This document shows positions 42,954-51,157 of a stretch of DNA of 64,000 bases, piece by piece; the stretch's first letter is position 1; each line of letters opens with the position of its first letter. The stretch spans positions 124,001 through 188,000 of the forward strand of contig JACRDF010000006.1 of NCBI GenBank assembly GCA_016212925.1, read 5' to 3'. The DNA is from Desulfomonile tiedjei (lineage in GTDB: Bacteria; Desulfobacterota; Desulfomonilia; Desulfomonilales; Desulfomonilaceae). The position numbers and the translations under genes are program-made. The notes under the pieces are model-generated. The model was not told where the DNA came from, made no database searches, and saw only the letters and a list, made by a program, of their open reading frames with translations.

Positions 42954-44314
42954 ACCATTCCACATCGAGCATCCCTTTTCGAGAAAACGCGGTGAAGGCG
43001 CTGAGCAATTCGGCCCTACGGGGTGCGATGCGCAACGCTACCGAAACCTTTGCAATAAAGAGGGCTGACGCTGTTGCCGCTCTGCCACTTGAGGAATTGC
43101 GTGAAGAGGCTTCTGAACTGCGCCTGCATGTCCTGAACAATCTCTCCGAATATGTTGATCGCTTCGAAATGAATGCCGTTCGAGCCGGAGCCAAAGTCCA
43201 CAGGGCCAAGGATTCCGAAGCGGCTAGGGGCATCATAGCCTCCATACTTCAAGACCATGGGATCGGACGAGTCGTCAAATCAAAGTCCATGGTCAGCGAA
43301 GAGATCCACCTTAACGACTATCTTCAAGAGGTAGGAATCACGGTGGTGGAAACGGACCTCGGCGAGTACATAATTCAGATCGCAGGGGAGGGGCCTTCGC
43401 ATATCATTGTTCCCGCGATCCACAAGGATCGCCGACAAGTGGGGCAGCTTTTTGCCGAAAAGTTGGGATGCGAGTATTCCGATGACCCAGCTGTTCTCAC
43501 CGGAGTAGCCAAGAAGATCCTCAGAGAGGAATTCCTCTCGGCAAAGGCCGGAATTTCAGGCGCCAATTTCGCTGTGGCGGAATCAGGCAGCATCGTTCTT
43601 TTTACAAATGAAGGGAACGGCCGAATGTGCACCTCGTTGCCTCCTCTTCATATAGCCGTTCTGTCCATCGAAAAGATTATCCCGTCACTCGCGGATCTGC
43701 CTAAATTCATCCGCTTGCTGCCTCGATCAGCCACCGGTCAAACAATCACCAGCTACCTTTCCGTGCTGACCGGATCGAGGAAACCCGGCGAATCCACCGG
43801 CGCTCAAGAGATGCACATTGTCTTGCTTGACAATGGCCGCTCGGAGCTTGTCTCGGGCGAATATCGCGAGATGTTCAAGTGCATCAGATGCGGGGCGTGT
43901 TTGAATGCCTGCCCGGTCTATCGCGTGGTGGGCGGACATGCGTACGGCTCCACTTACCCCGGACCCATGGGGATCGTATTGACGGCCTTGCTCGAAGGCA
44001 TGGAACGAGCCAAGAGCCTCTTGGATGCTACTACCCTCTGCGGCGCGTGCGGCGATGTTTGCCCGGTTAAGGTGCCGTTACCTCGACTCCTGCGCCTTTT
44101 GAGAGAGCGCAGAGTGGAACAGGGCCTGACCCCGAGGCTTGAACAAAACGCAATGGCCGGCTTCGGAAGGGTGGTCGAAAAGCCTTTCCTTTTCCACCTG
44201 GGACAGATTGCCGGACACGTGTTTTGGCCCGCTGTGAAGAAGTTCGGACCCGGTGATGCTGTCGGCCGTATGCCTCGGCCCGTTTCAAGGACCTTCAGGG
44301 AGAGATTTGCATGA
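42950..44314 (+). CDS. lutB: Lactate utilisation protein B (LUD domain and 4Fe-4S)
   Basis: 454 residues. The ATG at 42950 overlaps the lutA stop (ATGA). The LUD domain covers residues 60-290 (GIGRVVKSKSMVSEEIHLNDYLQEVGI; ETDLGEYIIQIA; GISGANFAVAESGSIVLFTNEGNGRM), followed by two 4Fe-4S motifs CIRCGACLNACPVY and CGACGDVCPVKVPLP. The C-terminus is the usual DUF3390-like region. The longer frame from 42860 is inside lutA and rejected. Confidence 0.93.
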   Translation: MNHSTSSIPFRENAVKALSNSALRGAMRNATETFAIKRADAVAALPLEELREEASELRLHVLNNLSEYVDRFEMNAVRAGAKVHRAKDSEAARGIIASILQDHGIGRVVKSKSMVSEEIHLNDYLQEVGITVVETDLGEYIIQIAGEGPSHIIVPAIHKDRRQVGQLFAEKLGCEYSDDPAVLTGVAKKILREEFLSAKAGISGANFAVAESGSIVLFTNEGNGRMCTSLPPLHIAVLSIEKIIPSLADLPKFIRLLPRSATGQTITSYLSVLTGSRKPGESTGAQEMHIVLLDNGRSELVSGEYREMFKCIRCGACLNACPVYRVVGGHAYGSTYPGPMGIVLTALLEGMERAKSLLDATTLCGACGDVCPVKVPLPRLLRLLRERRVEQGLTPRLEQNAMAGFGRVVEKPFLFHLGQIAGHVFWPAVKKFGPGDAVGRMPRPVSRTFRERFA

Positions 44315-44808
44315 ATCGCGAAGAAATTGTGGCCCTTTTCATGGAGAATGCCGCCAAGATTGCAGCCCAGCCGATTCGGGTGGGCGACAACGACGAGTTT
44401 CACGACGCCTTGGCTGAAGCCCTGGGCGAAGGCGACTCGGTGTTTTGTCCCGGCCTCACCGAAAAAGAAAAAGCCATTCAGATTCCATCGGAAAAACGCA
44501 CTGAGGACTATGCTTCAGCTTCCGTCTGCGTCGATGAGGCAGACGCCGGGATAGCGGAAACGGGAAGCCTGGTCTTCTCCAGTAAAACGGGGAGGCCGGT
44601 TCAAGCCGGCTTGCTGCCTGTGCATCACGTAGCGATTGTTTCCGCGGAGAATATCTACGAAACCCTAGAGGACTACTTTTCTGCCGTCGGCAATTCTCCT
44701 CCAACCAATATCACATTGGAAACAGGTCCGAGCAGAACAGCGGACATCGAGCTGACCCTCACCATAGGAGTCCACGGCCCCGGCCGACTCACGGTGATCG
44801 TTTTTTGA
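44311..44808 (+). CDS. lutC: Lactate utilisation protein C (LUD domain)
   Basis: 165 residues, ATG overlapping the lutB stop (ATGA). A shorter LUD protein than typical LutC (about 200-240), but the core is present: CVDEADAGIAETGSLVFSS, VHHVAIVSAENI, and the conserved end GPSRTADIELTLTIGVHGPGRLTVIV. The N-terminal part is shortened. It completes the lutABC set, so this organism probably has two lactate-oxidising enzymes in one region: a GlcDF pair and LutABC. Confidence 0.92.
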   Translation: MNREEIVALFMENAAKIAAQPIRVGDNDEFHDALAEALGEGDSVFCPGLTEKEKAIQIPSEKRTEDYASASVCVDEADAGIAETGSLVFSSKTGRPVQAGLLPVHHVAIVSAENIYETLEDYFSAVGNSPPTNITLETGPSRTADIELTLTIGVHGPGRLTVIVF

Positions 44809-45050
44809 AGAAAGCGAAGAAGGTCTGGATGTTGGTTCAAGAAGTAAATAAACTTGGACGCGGCCCGACTCAATGACCACTTCCGCGGCTTTCGGCATTC
44901 AGAATTGCCATCTCGCCGCCAATCGGACATTGATTTTGGCAACCGCCACAATTCCGGCGAACCGGCAAACCATTTCAGGTTACATTATCGTCTGGGCGAA
45001 GATTTTCTCTGTCATGATGAAAAATCTAATGACAAAGGGAGGTGGTCGGG

Positions 45051-45425
45051 ATGTCTGTACCGAGGATCATATCGGTTGCGCTGGTTATGATGTCAATCGC
45101 TTCAATGTGCAGCGTATCGATCTGCCTGGCGCAGGGCGCGGCGCAGTGTGAGGCGATTAAAAAATACCTGGGCCAGGTGGAAGAACTCTCGACCTTCAAT
45201 TTCGGCGAGGATCGGGAAAAAAGACTCACAGAAGCACAAAAGGCATTGCACGAGCAGTTTACCAAACTCGGCTACGTGGTTCCCGAGGAGTTGGCCGAGC
45301 TGCTCAAGCGATACGTAGGCCTCACCTCCCTGGGCCATGATCGAATGAGGAAGGGAGACGCTCGGCTTCTGGTGGAGGGACGGGCCGTCCACGAAAAGAT
45401 CAAGAAGTTGTGTCCGTGGGAATAA
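45051..45425 (+). CDS. Small exported protein, function unknown
   Basis: 124 residues; ATG 45051 preceded by AGGGAGGTGG. An N-terminal signal peptide (IISVALVMMSIASMCSVSICLAQG) with Cys before the cleavage region. The mature part is helical and charged, with one Cys near each end (QCEAI and LCPWE). No family recognised. It may be a periplasmic or membrane-attached helical protein. Confidence 0.6.
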   Translation: MSVPRIISVALVMMSIASMCSVSICLAQGAAQCEAIKKYLGQVEELSTFNFGEDREKRLTEAQKALHEQFTKLGYVVPEELAELLKRYVGLTSLGHDRMRKGDARLLVEGRAVHEKIKKLCPWE

Positions 45426-45445
45426 TTGGAGAGGACCCCCGCCGG

Positions 45446-46180
45446 CTAAGACGCTTGCTGACTGATCCTCGGAGCGCCCTCAACGAGGCTGGTCATGATT
45501 CTCATGGTAGTATTCAGAATGGCTGGGAATCGTTCCGGATTGTGGTCGGTCCATACCAAGATAAGGTCGTTGCCTGTTACGAAAAAGAAATCCATTTCGT
45601 AGTGATGTTTTACACAGATTTGACGCAGGTCCGGCGTAAAAATCCAAGGCGGCGAACCTGGTTGGCCAAAGCTGACGTACAATCGCGTGAAATCCGCGTC
45701 ATGGGAAAAGGTGTACTCGCGTAGGGGACGGCTCCACCGGAATCCGTGCAAGAAAATGCTGGAAGCCTTTACCAGCGCTGTCTGGTCAGGCAAATCCACC
45801 CCTGCTGCTCTGACCACACACACAACCCCTCGAAATACCAGGGGGCCTCGTACGTGATAGTTCCAGACAGCGAAATCCGCAATGGTGACCTCAAAACCTT
45901 GAACCGCTCCCCTCAAGGTGTTCAGGGACTCGCCGTATAAGAAGGGTGATTCGCCCTGCATGAACGGGAAGAGTTTGGGCACCAAAAACTGGGACAGCGC
46001 CGGCCATCTTGTTCGACGGCCATAGAAATCCATCCCCATTTTCTCCGCAGCACCGCGCCAATGCCGAGTCGTCCTGGCTTCAATCATCAGCCCTGCAATG
46101 TCGCCTGCCAGAAAAGTCGCCAGGAATACCACGGCGTACGCGATCCCCAGCATAGCGCCACTTGATTCCTCAACGCCCAT
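45446..46180 (-). CDS. Hypothetical membrane-anchored protein
   Basis: 244 residues from the Met at 46180 (MGVEESSG). One membrane segment near the N-terminus (AMLGIAYAVVFLATFLAGDIAGLMI) is followed by a soluble beta-rich domain with many aromatic residues (LFPFMQGESPFLYGESLNTLRGAVQGFEVTIADFAVWNYHVRG; FFFVTGNDLILVWTD). This arrangement resembles proteins of the DUF3137 type, which I cannot confirm. It converges with the previous gene. No functional assignment. Confidence 0.55.
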   Translation of the reverse strand: MGVEESSGAMLGIAYAVVFLATFLAGDIAGLMIEARTTRHWRGAAEKMGMDFYGRRTRWPALSQFLVPKLFPFMQGESPFLYGESLNTLRGAVQGFEVTIADFAVWNYHVRGPLVFRGVVCVVRAAGVDLPDQTALVKASSIFLHGFRWSRPLREYTFSHDADFTRLYVSFGQPGSPPWIFTPDLRQICVKHHYEMDFFFVTGNDLILVWTDHNPERFPAILNTTMRIMTSLVEGAPRISQQAS

Positions 46181-46423
46181 CTTCGTGTGCCTTTCTTGCG
46201 ACCCGACCGGAATCTTACTTATCATTCACGTCAGCAGCAACTGTCTTGACGATTCGCGGCCACATCGAGACAATAATTACTATCGGCGTCGGTCATCGTT
46301 CTAGGAGAACAATTACTCACTGTACCGGAATTGTCCAACACCACTGGGGCGCCGCCCGCCATAGGCCTTAATTAGAAGCCGACGGCGTGAATCATATTGG
46401 AGCAGGAATCAGGGGAGGGAACC

Positions 46424-47386
46424 ATGAAGGCGATCAGAGTTCACGAATTCGGAGATCCCGAGGTCATGCGATTGGAGGAGATTCCCGATTTGACACCGGG
46501 GCGAGGGCAGGTGGTTGTGTCCGTTAAGGCGGCCGGAGTTAACCCGGTGGACACGTACATCAGGTCGGGCCTGTACGCCAGACGGCCCGAGTTGCCCTAC
46601 ACTCCCGGCACTGACGCTGCCGGGACGGTGGAATCGGTGGGTGAAGGCGTCAACCGAGTATCTGTGGGAGACAGGGTCTATACCGCCGGAACGCTTAGCG
46701 GGGTTTATGCGGCGGCGGCTCTTTGCGAGGAATCCCAGGTACATCCTCTGCCGGACCACGTGACCTTTCAGCAAGGGGCAGCAATGGGCGTCCCGTACGG
46801 CGTCGCTTTCCGCGCTTTGTTTCATAGGGCCGTGGCCAGGCCTGGCGAAACGGTCTTAGTCCACGGCGCCACTGGCGGAGTGGGAATCGCGGCTGTTCAG
46901 TTGGCGAGGGCGGCAGGGATGACGGTTATAGGTTCCGGGGGGACAACCGAGGGTCTGGAACTGGCTTTGCAGCAAGGGGCGCATCATGTGGTCAATCACC
47001 GTGACGCTGACCATCTGGAACAGGTCAGTCATCTGAACCGCGGCCGCGGGGTGGATGTAATTATCGAGCTGCTTGCCAATGTGAACCTCGGCCAGGATTT
47101 GAAATTCCTTGACATGGGCGGTCGTGTAGTTGTCATCGGCAGCCGCGGCACCGTGGAAATCGACCCACGCGATGCAATGAGCCGCGACGCTTCCATTCTG
47201 GGCCTGGTCCTTTTCAATGCCTCGGAACGTGAGCTGGCTACGATTCACGCGGGGCTGGTCGCTGGTTTGGAAAACCGCACCCTCCGGCCGGTGATAAGCC
47301 AAGAAATGCCTCTAGCCGATGCGCCCCGGGCACACAAAGCTGTGATGGAATCACATACGTACGGAAAGATAGTCTTGTTCCCATAA
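46424..47386 (+). CDS. Zinc-free quinone oxidoreductase (MDR family)
   Basis: 320 residues from the ATG at 46424 (GGGAGGGAACC before it); an upstream TTG at 46397 is unneeded. N-terminal GroES-like domain MKAIRVHEFGDPEVMRLEEIPD...VNPVDTYIRSGLY, then the NADPH site VHGATGGVGIAAVQLARAAGMTVIGSGG, typical of Qor/zeta-crystallin enzymes. There are no zinc cysteines. It reduces quinones or similar compounds with NADPH. It stands alone between two converging regions. Confidence 0.9.
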   Translation: MKAIRVHEFGDPEVMRLEEIPDLTPGRGQVVVSVKAAGVNPVDTYIRSGLYARRPELPYTPGTDAAGTVESVGEGVNRVSVGDRVYTAGTLSGVYAAAALCEESQVHPLPDHVTFQQGAAMGVPYGVAFRALFHRAVARPGETVLVHGATGGVGIAAVQLARAAGMTVIGSGGTTEGLELALQQGAHHVVNHRDADHLEQVSHLNRGRGVDVIIELLANVNLGQDLKFLDMGGRVVVIGSRGTVEIDPRDAMSRDASILGLVLFNASERELATIHAGLVAGLENRTLRPVISQEMPLADAPRAHKAVMESHTYGKIVLFP

Positions 47387-47392
47387 TGAATG

Positions 47393-48190
47393 TTAGCAGG
47401 TCTCGCACATGGCAATGAACTTCTCCCGGCTTATCTTCAGGTAATCTCTGTCGCGGGAGAAGATCTCAAAGGTCACGGTCCGGTCATAGCCTATGCCTTG
47501 TAATGCTTTGATAATCCTTGGAAAATCTACGGTGCCCGCGCCCACAGGGAGATGGTTGTCGTCTTTGCCGAAATTGTCGCTGACATGAACATGTTCGATA
47601 CGATCCGGGAATTTGCCGACAAACGAAACGCACCTGTTCCCGCGGTTGCTCCCGATATTCGCGTGGCCCGTATCCAGAGTCATTTTCAACGTAGGGAACA
47701 TCGGCAGGATACCGGCGAAGTCATTGGGCTGCACGAGAGAGTTGGTTCGCGGGAACATGTTCTCCAGGCATAGGCATAGTCCCAGTTCGTCGGCCCTGGC
47801 GACCAGAGCGGCAAGACTGTTCAAGCCATATTGCCTTACCTGATCCACTACAAACACGCCCAGTCCCATGACATAGCTGGGATGAACCACTACTTTGAGC
47901 GGATTGAGCGTCGCTGCCACGTCCAGCGAATCGAGCATCTCTTGCAGGGCCGTGTTTCTGACCTGTTCAGAGAGGTCCGCGGTCGAAAGGAAAGTGGGGA
48001 GGTGGCAAACCAAACTCATTTTGTTTCGCTGGAGTGCTTCGGCTATCTCGTCTCGTTGCTGCGCAATGACGGTATGGTGAGCTTGTGGGGGATCCATAGT
48101 CAGTTCGAGGTAATCGAAACCCAGAGAAGCAATCACCTCCAGTTCTTCCATAACCGGCCGCACCGGGAAATTCATTGCGCCGTACAGCAT
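47393..48190 (-). CDS. Sugar phosphate isomerase/epimerase family (TIM barrel)
   Basis: 265 residues. The ATG at 48190 has AGGAGGG nine bases before it; the open frame to 48421 lies in another context and is rejected. TIM-barrel features of the xylose-isomerase-like AP2Ec group: LEVIASLGFDYLELTMDPP, KVVVHPSYV, LENMFPRTNSL, MTLDTGHANI, IEHVHVSDNFGKDDNHLPVGAGTVDFPRII. The metal ligands (E, D, H, E) appear in these strands. Substrate unknown. It is the last gene of a four-gene reverse-strand operon. Confidence 0.85.
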   Translation of the reverse strand: MLYGAMNFPVRPVMEELEVIASLGFDYLELTMDPPQAHHTVIAQQRDEIAEALQRNKMSLVCHLPTFLSTADLSEQVRNTALQEMLDSLDVAATLNPLKVVVHPSYVMGLGVFVVDQVRQYGLNSLAALVARADELGLCLCLENMFPRTNSLVQPNDFAGILPMFPTLKMTLDTGHANIGSNRGNRCVSFVGKFPDRIEHVHVSDNFGKDDNHLPVGAGTVDFPRIIKALQGIGYDRTVTFEIFSRDRDYLKISREKFIAMCETC

Positions 48191-48248
48191 TCTTCCATCC
48201 CTCCTGATTGGTTGTCCGTCCAGATTACCACAGTAAAAGTTGCCGGGA

Positions 48249-48749
48249 TCATCGAAAAGTGCGGCACAACCGGTCAACCATTTTGAGCAATGTCGGGATC
48301 CGATGCGATCCGTGCATGGCCTCGACCTTTCTTGCCGCTTCCGTGGGGTCAATCTCCGCGGAGGTAACGTACAGCGGCCGGGTGCTTCTTCCACGCAGGA
48401 CCTTGTGGGCATTCGGCGCACCCTTGAAAGGACTCTTTGCCACTCCGATCACCGCGACTTTTCCCTCCAGTGCCCAATAAAGATGCGCACCGAGGCCCGG
48501 GCTGTATTCAGGGCCCAGCCAAACGTACCCATCGACAATAACCGCTTCCAGTCTCACTTCAACATGGCGCAGCAGCTCCAACAAACATGGCAGCTCCCGT
48601 TTGTAGAAGCTTCCCGGTTCGTATGGCTTCACTTCGGCCATTGGTTCCTTAATGGACCGGACAGTCCTCTCCGAATCCCATTCCTCGAAAATGACGCACG
48701 CGGCCACCGCGAATTCCTTATGGTAGCAAACATCCAGAGCGGCAATCAT
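48249..48749 (-). CDS. Endonuclease V-like protein (divergent)
   Basis: 166 residues. It follows the EndoV pattern in order: ALDVCYHKEFAVAACVIFE (with the first catalytic Asp), then PYEPGSFYKRELPCLLELL (family has P-Y-x-P-G-x-L-x-F-R-E), VIVDGYVWLGPE (family VDGxG), and VAVIGVAKSPFKGAPN. Compared with Nfi it is shorter (about 220 usual) and the lysine and DG-x-G motifs are only partly kept. True EndoV cuts DNA at deoxyinosine. This divergent form may do so or have changed. Starts seven bases after the THEP1 gene. Confidence 0.75.
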   Translation of the reverse strand: MIAALDVCYHKEFAVAACVIFEEWDSERTVRSIKEPMAEVKPYEPGSFYKRELPCLLELLRHVEVRLEAVIVDGYVWLGPEYSPGLGAHLYWALEGKVAVIGVAKSPFKGAPNAHKVLRGRSTRPLYVTSAEIDPTEAARKVEAMHGSHRIPTLLKMVDRLCRTFR

Positions 48750-48756
48750 GGGATTT

Positions 48757-49290
48757 TCAAGCGGAATCTGTCGGGAGGTTTTCTATAATTGCGACCAGGG
48801 AAGAGACCAACGAGTCTCGGGTGCCCTCAGAGACTACAAAAAGCCGAACGTCTCCCCGGCGTTTGATCTCTTCAATGAAAGCGCTGCCTTTCATCGCTAT
48901 GGAACCGATGACCATGTTGGAAGAATCAAGCGTTTCGATCAGTGTCCTGCGGAACAGCGGCGAATAGCACTCCATCTTGCCTATTTCGTCTATCACCACA
49001 ATTTCATCCGGTGTTGATGGAATCATCGACGGGACCGCGACGGCATCCAGGTCGTGGAGGTTCAATCCATACCGCCCAACCCGAAGACGGCCCTTGATCT
49101 TGTCGTGGGCCAGAATCCCTTCTCTCCCGTCCAGGGTGACTATCTTGAAACCGGTCCGCCGTCCCTTCTCCAAAATCTCTCGCGTAAAGAACCCCGTCAA
49201 CGGCCTGCGGATTTTGCTGACAACCGCTTCGATCAGCGTTGACTTTCCACATCGAGGAGGGCCGGTGACAAGGAGGTTGTTGGCGCCCAT
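48757..49290 (-). CDS. Nucleoside-triphosphatase THEP1 family
   Basis: 177 residues. The P-loop is LLVTGPPRCGKSTLIEAVV (residues 5-23), and Walker B is EIVVIDEIGKMECYS, with the DEIGKME stretch that defines the THEP1/MJ1559 group. TGFFTREI and GFKIVTLDGREGILAH are also conserved. These are small NTPases of unclear role, active on all NTPs in vitro. Codes between EndoV-like and ferredoxin-type genes on the same strand, with gaps of 7 and 44 bases. Confidence 0.9.
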   Translation of the reverse strand: MGANNLLVTGPPRCGKSTLIEAVVSKIRRPLTGFFTREILEKGRRTGFKIVTLDGREGILAHDKIKGRLRVGRYGLNLHDLDAVAVPSMIPSTPDEIVVIDEIGKMECYSPLFRRTLIETLDSSNMVIGSIAMKGSAFIEEIKRRGDVRLFVVSEGTRDSLVSSLVAIIENLPTDSA

Positions 49291-49334
49291 TGGATACGGC
49301 TGATTTTACAAAATCATGAGGACCTTTTGACGGG

Positions 49335-50330
49335 TCAAAAGACCTTCTCAGGGACAAAGTCAGTCTCACGCACTTCAATCATGCTGATAGCTTCGGTAGG
49401 GCAGGTGACCTGGCAGAGGCCACAGCCCATACATTTTTCCCGGTTGATCTTTGCAGGCTCGTCTTCCGAGACGGAGATTGCACTAAAATAGCATCTATCC
49501 AGGCATGTCCCGCAAGATGTGCACAGATCCGGATCTACGTCCGCAGCGAACCGGCTCGGCTCTATCACGCTGACATTGTGTTCGATCAGAACCGGCATGG
49601 TCTGGCAGCAGCACGGGCAGCAGTTGCAGATGAAATGGTCCACGTTCTGCTTGTTCACAACCACGTGGATCAAGCCGTCCAATTCGGCGTCGCGGACTAT
49701 TTCAAGAGCTTCTTCCTTTGTCAGCTTCCGCCCGGTGCCGCGAGCGATGTTGTAATCCGCTCCCTTGTTGACCTGGAGGCAGGCTTCGAGTTTCTTGTCG
49801 CATTTGTGAGCGGTAAGGCGGCACGTGCACTTGGTCACGGACAGGGTTTTAGCATTGTCTATTATCTCTTTGATATCCTCGAACGCGAGCACATGGGTCT
49901 TAGCCTCAATTGATACACCAACCGGAATGACCCGAGTGAACGGCCTGGGCAGGATCTGGCTCATTTTCTTGGCAATGTCCAGCCATTCCACTTCCATGAA
50001 ATCTTGCCACACATCCAAGAATTCTTGCGGCGCGTCGGGCCAGAGGACAGCCGCGTCGTGGAATTGGACCATTTCTCGGCACATTCGGTACGTGGGCGGC
50101 TCTGTTTTGGCGGACGGGAAAACCACGCCTTTGACAAAAAGGGTGCGCAGCATGGACTCCACTTCATCCTGGGAACGGCCAAGCTTTTCCGCGAGGGCAG
50201 GGGCGTTTGCAGGCAGAGCGAGGAGCAGTTCGGCTTCATTTTGGTCAGCGATTATCTCGAACAGTCTAGCTATTCTTTGGGATTGGCCGAGGCCGATCCG
50301 GTTGGCTAATTCTACATACTTGGCGTCCAT
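49335..50330 (-). CDS. 4Fe-4S ferredoxin-domain protein with N-terminal winged-helix-like part
   Basis: 331 residues from the ATG at 50330 (AAAGGG eight bases before). The N-terminal 100 residues look like an HTH/methyltransferase-dimerisation-type winged helix (IGLGQSQRIARLFEIIADQNEAELLLALPANAPALAEKLGRSQDEVESMLRTLF). A middle region has CTCRLTAHKCDKKLEAC and ICNCCPCCC, and the C-terminus carries two 4Fe-4S motifs CTSCGTCLDRC and CMGCGLCQVTCPTEAI. Such proteins occur in many anaerobes beside oxidoreductase genes; electron transfer or redox sensing is likely. Confidence 0.82.
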   Translation of the reverse strand: MDAKYVELANRIGLGQSQRIARLFEIIADQNEAELLLALPANAPALAEKLGRSQDEVESMLRTLFVKGVVFPSAKTEPPTYRMCREMVQFHDAAVLWPDAPQEFLDVWQDFMEVEWLDIAKKMSQILPRPFTRVIPVGVSIEAKTHVLAFEDIKEIIDNAKTLSVTKCTCRLTAHKCDKKLEACLQVNKGADYNIARGTGRKLTKEEALEIVRDAELDGLIHVVVNKQNVDHFICNCCPCCCQTMPVLIEHNVSVIEPSRFAADVDPDLCTSCGTCLDRCYFSAISVSEDEPAKINREKCMGCGLCQVTCPTEAISMIEVRETDFVPEKVF

Positions 50331-50388
50331 GAAAATCCCTTTCTGGTTGCGATGCGCTATTTTGGGCCTTATAAGGGCCTCCATTCAT

Positions 50389-50492
50389 TGGACCATATGG
50401 TCACTGATCAGTCAAGTTATGCGAAAAATTCTCGACCGAAGCGGTGTACGGAGGTATATTTCAACATGGTGAAAATTGGGATCTTGTGCGGC
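50389..50492 (+). repeat. Diverged direct repeat, copy 1
   Basis: The block TTGGACCATATG...ATCAG.CAAGTT...GCGAAAAA, then GAGGTATATTTCAAC..., TGAAAAT...GGATCTT.TGCG is shared with 50811-50972. In this copy the parts are close together and lead directly into the 52-residue Cys/Trp-rich gene. The end reads as the start of a possible MVKIGILC frame, like the CGGC-domain metal-binding proteins, so it may be a relic of such a gene plus its promoter. Confidence 0.5.
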
Positions 50493-50535
50493 CGCAATGG
50501 TGTGAGAACTGAGCATCATAAAGGAGAACACGACA

Positions 50536-50694
50536 GTGAAATCCAAATGCGAAAGTTGTTGGTTCAAGAGCCATGCAGAGCGAAAGCCGAATTCACTAAT
50601 CGCCCGGATTTGGCGATGGCACACCGGCTGGTGTCCGGGCTGGAAGGCGTACCAAAAAGAATTGGCTGAGAAAGCCAACGCCAAGACACCCTAA
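50536..50694 (+). CDS. Cys/Trp-rich small protein of 52 residues
   Basis: A GTG at 50536 follows AAGGAG by nine bases and opens a 52-codon frame: it starts MKSKCESCWFKSHAERKPN and continues with a WRWHTGWCPGWKAYQK core. The four residues C-x2-C-W and W-x-W-H-x2-G-W-C-P-G-W form a tight aromatic and cysteine pattern, suggesting a small metal- or membrane-surface-binding protein. It is too compact and regular to be chance, and I have the impression of similar small proteins in other Desulfobacterota, but cannot name the family. It lies 44 bases after direct repeat copy 1. Confidence 0.65.
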   Translation: MKSKCESCWFKSHAERKPNSLIARIWRWHTGWCPGWKAYQKELAEKANAKTP

Positions 50695-51157
50695 CTAATC
50701 AATGCAGCGGATGCTACCGGCTCAGCCCCTGAGCAAGAACGGAAGACGCTCCTTGACCTGGTCTATGCGGTCTGTAAGAGCCGGAAAGATTGATCGGGAG
50801 GAATCTGTCGTTGGACCATATGCTGGCAAATCAGACAAGTTGAGCGAAAAACAGGCAATGACCGCGGCCATTTCTGCGTTCTTCCCCTCTGAGCGCCTTC
50901 AATTCTGCTTGACCAGGGGTTCGACAGCGAGGTATATTTCAACCTACTGAAAATCAGGATCTTTTGCGACCCGGGGATTCAGCCCATTTGTGTCTGTAGG
51001 GGAGGGGGTTCATGGAGCAACCGGGTCTGATCGTATGCAATCCTGCACGAGAGGAAAACGGTCTGACCGACTTGCTGTAGGCAACGCCAAAAAGCAGCAC
51101 GACTCATCTATGGGCACCATACCGCGTACATCCACGCCATCTCAAAGGGGGTAGCTC
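50695..51157. other. Intergenic region containing the second diverged direct repeat
   Basis: The repeat lies at 50811-50972 with an insert of about 60 bases relative to copy 1. A 22-codon frame at 51012 has a purine-rich site before it but no recognisable product. No other gene is seen. Confidence 0.4.
50811..50972 (+). repeat. Diverged direct repeat, copy 2
   Basis: It starts TTGGACCATATG and ends with GAGGTATATTTCAACCTACTGAAAATCAGGATCTTTTGCG, of which about 33 of 40 bases match copy 1 at 50451-50490. The start codon of the relic frame is lost here (CTA for ATG). No small gene follows this copy. Confidence 0.5.

Noticed and set aside
50352-50669. 105-codon forward frame overlapping the Cys/Trp-rich small gene
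   Set aside because: The out-of-phase 52-residue frame has the better ribosome binding site and a far more regular product; only the MVKIGILC start of this frame looks like a relic.
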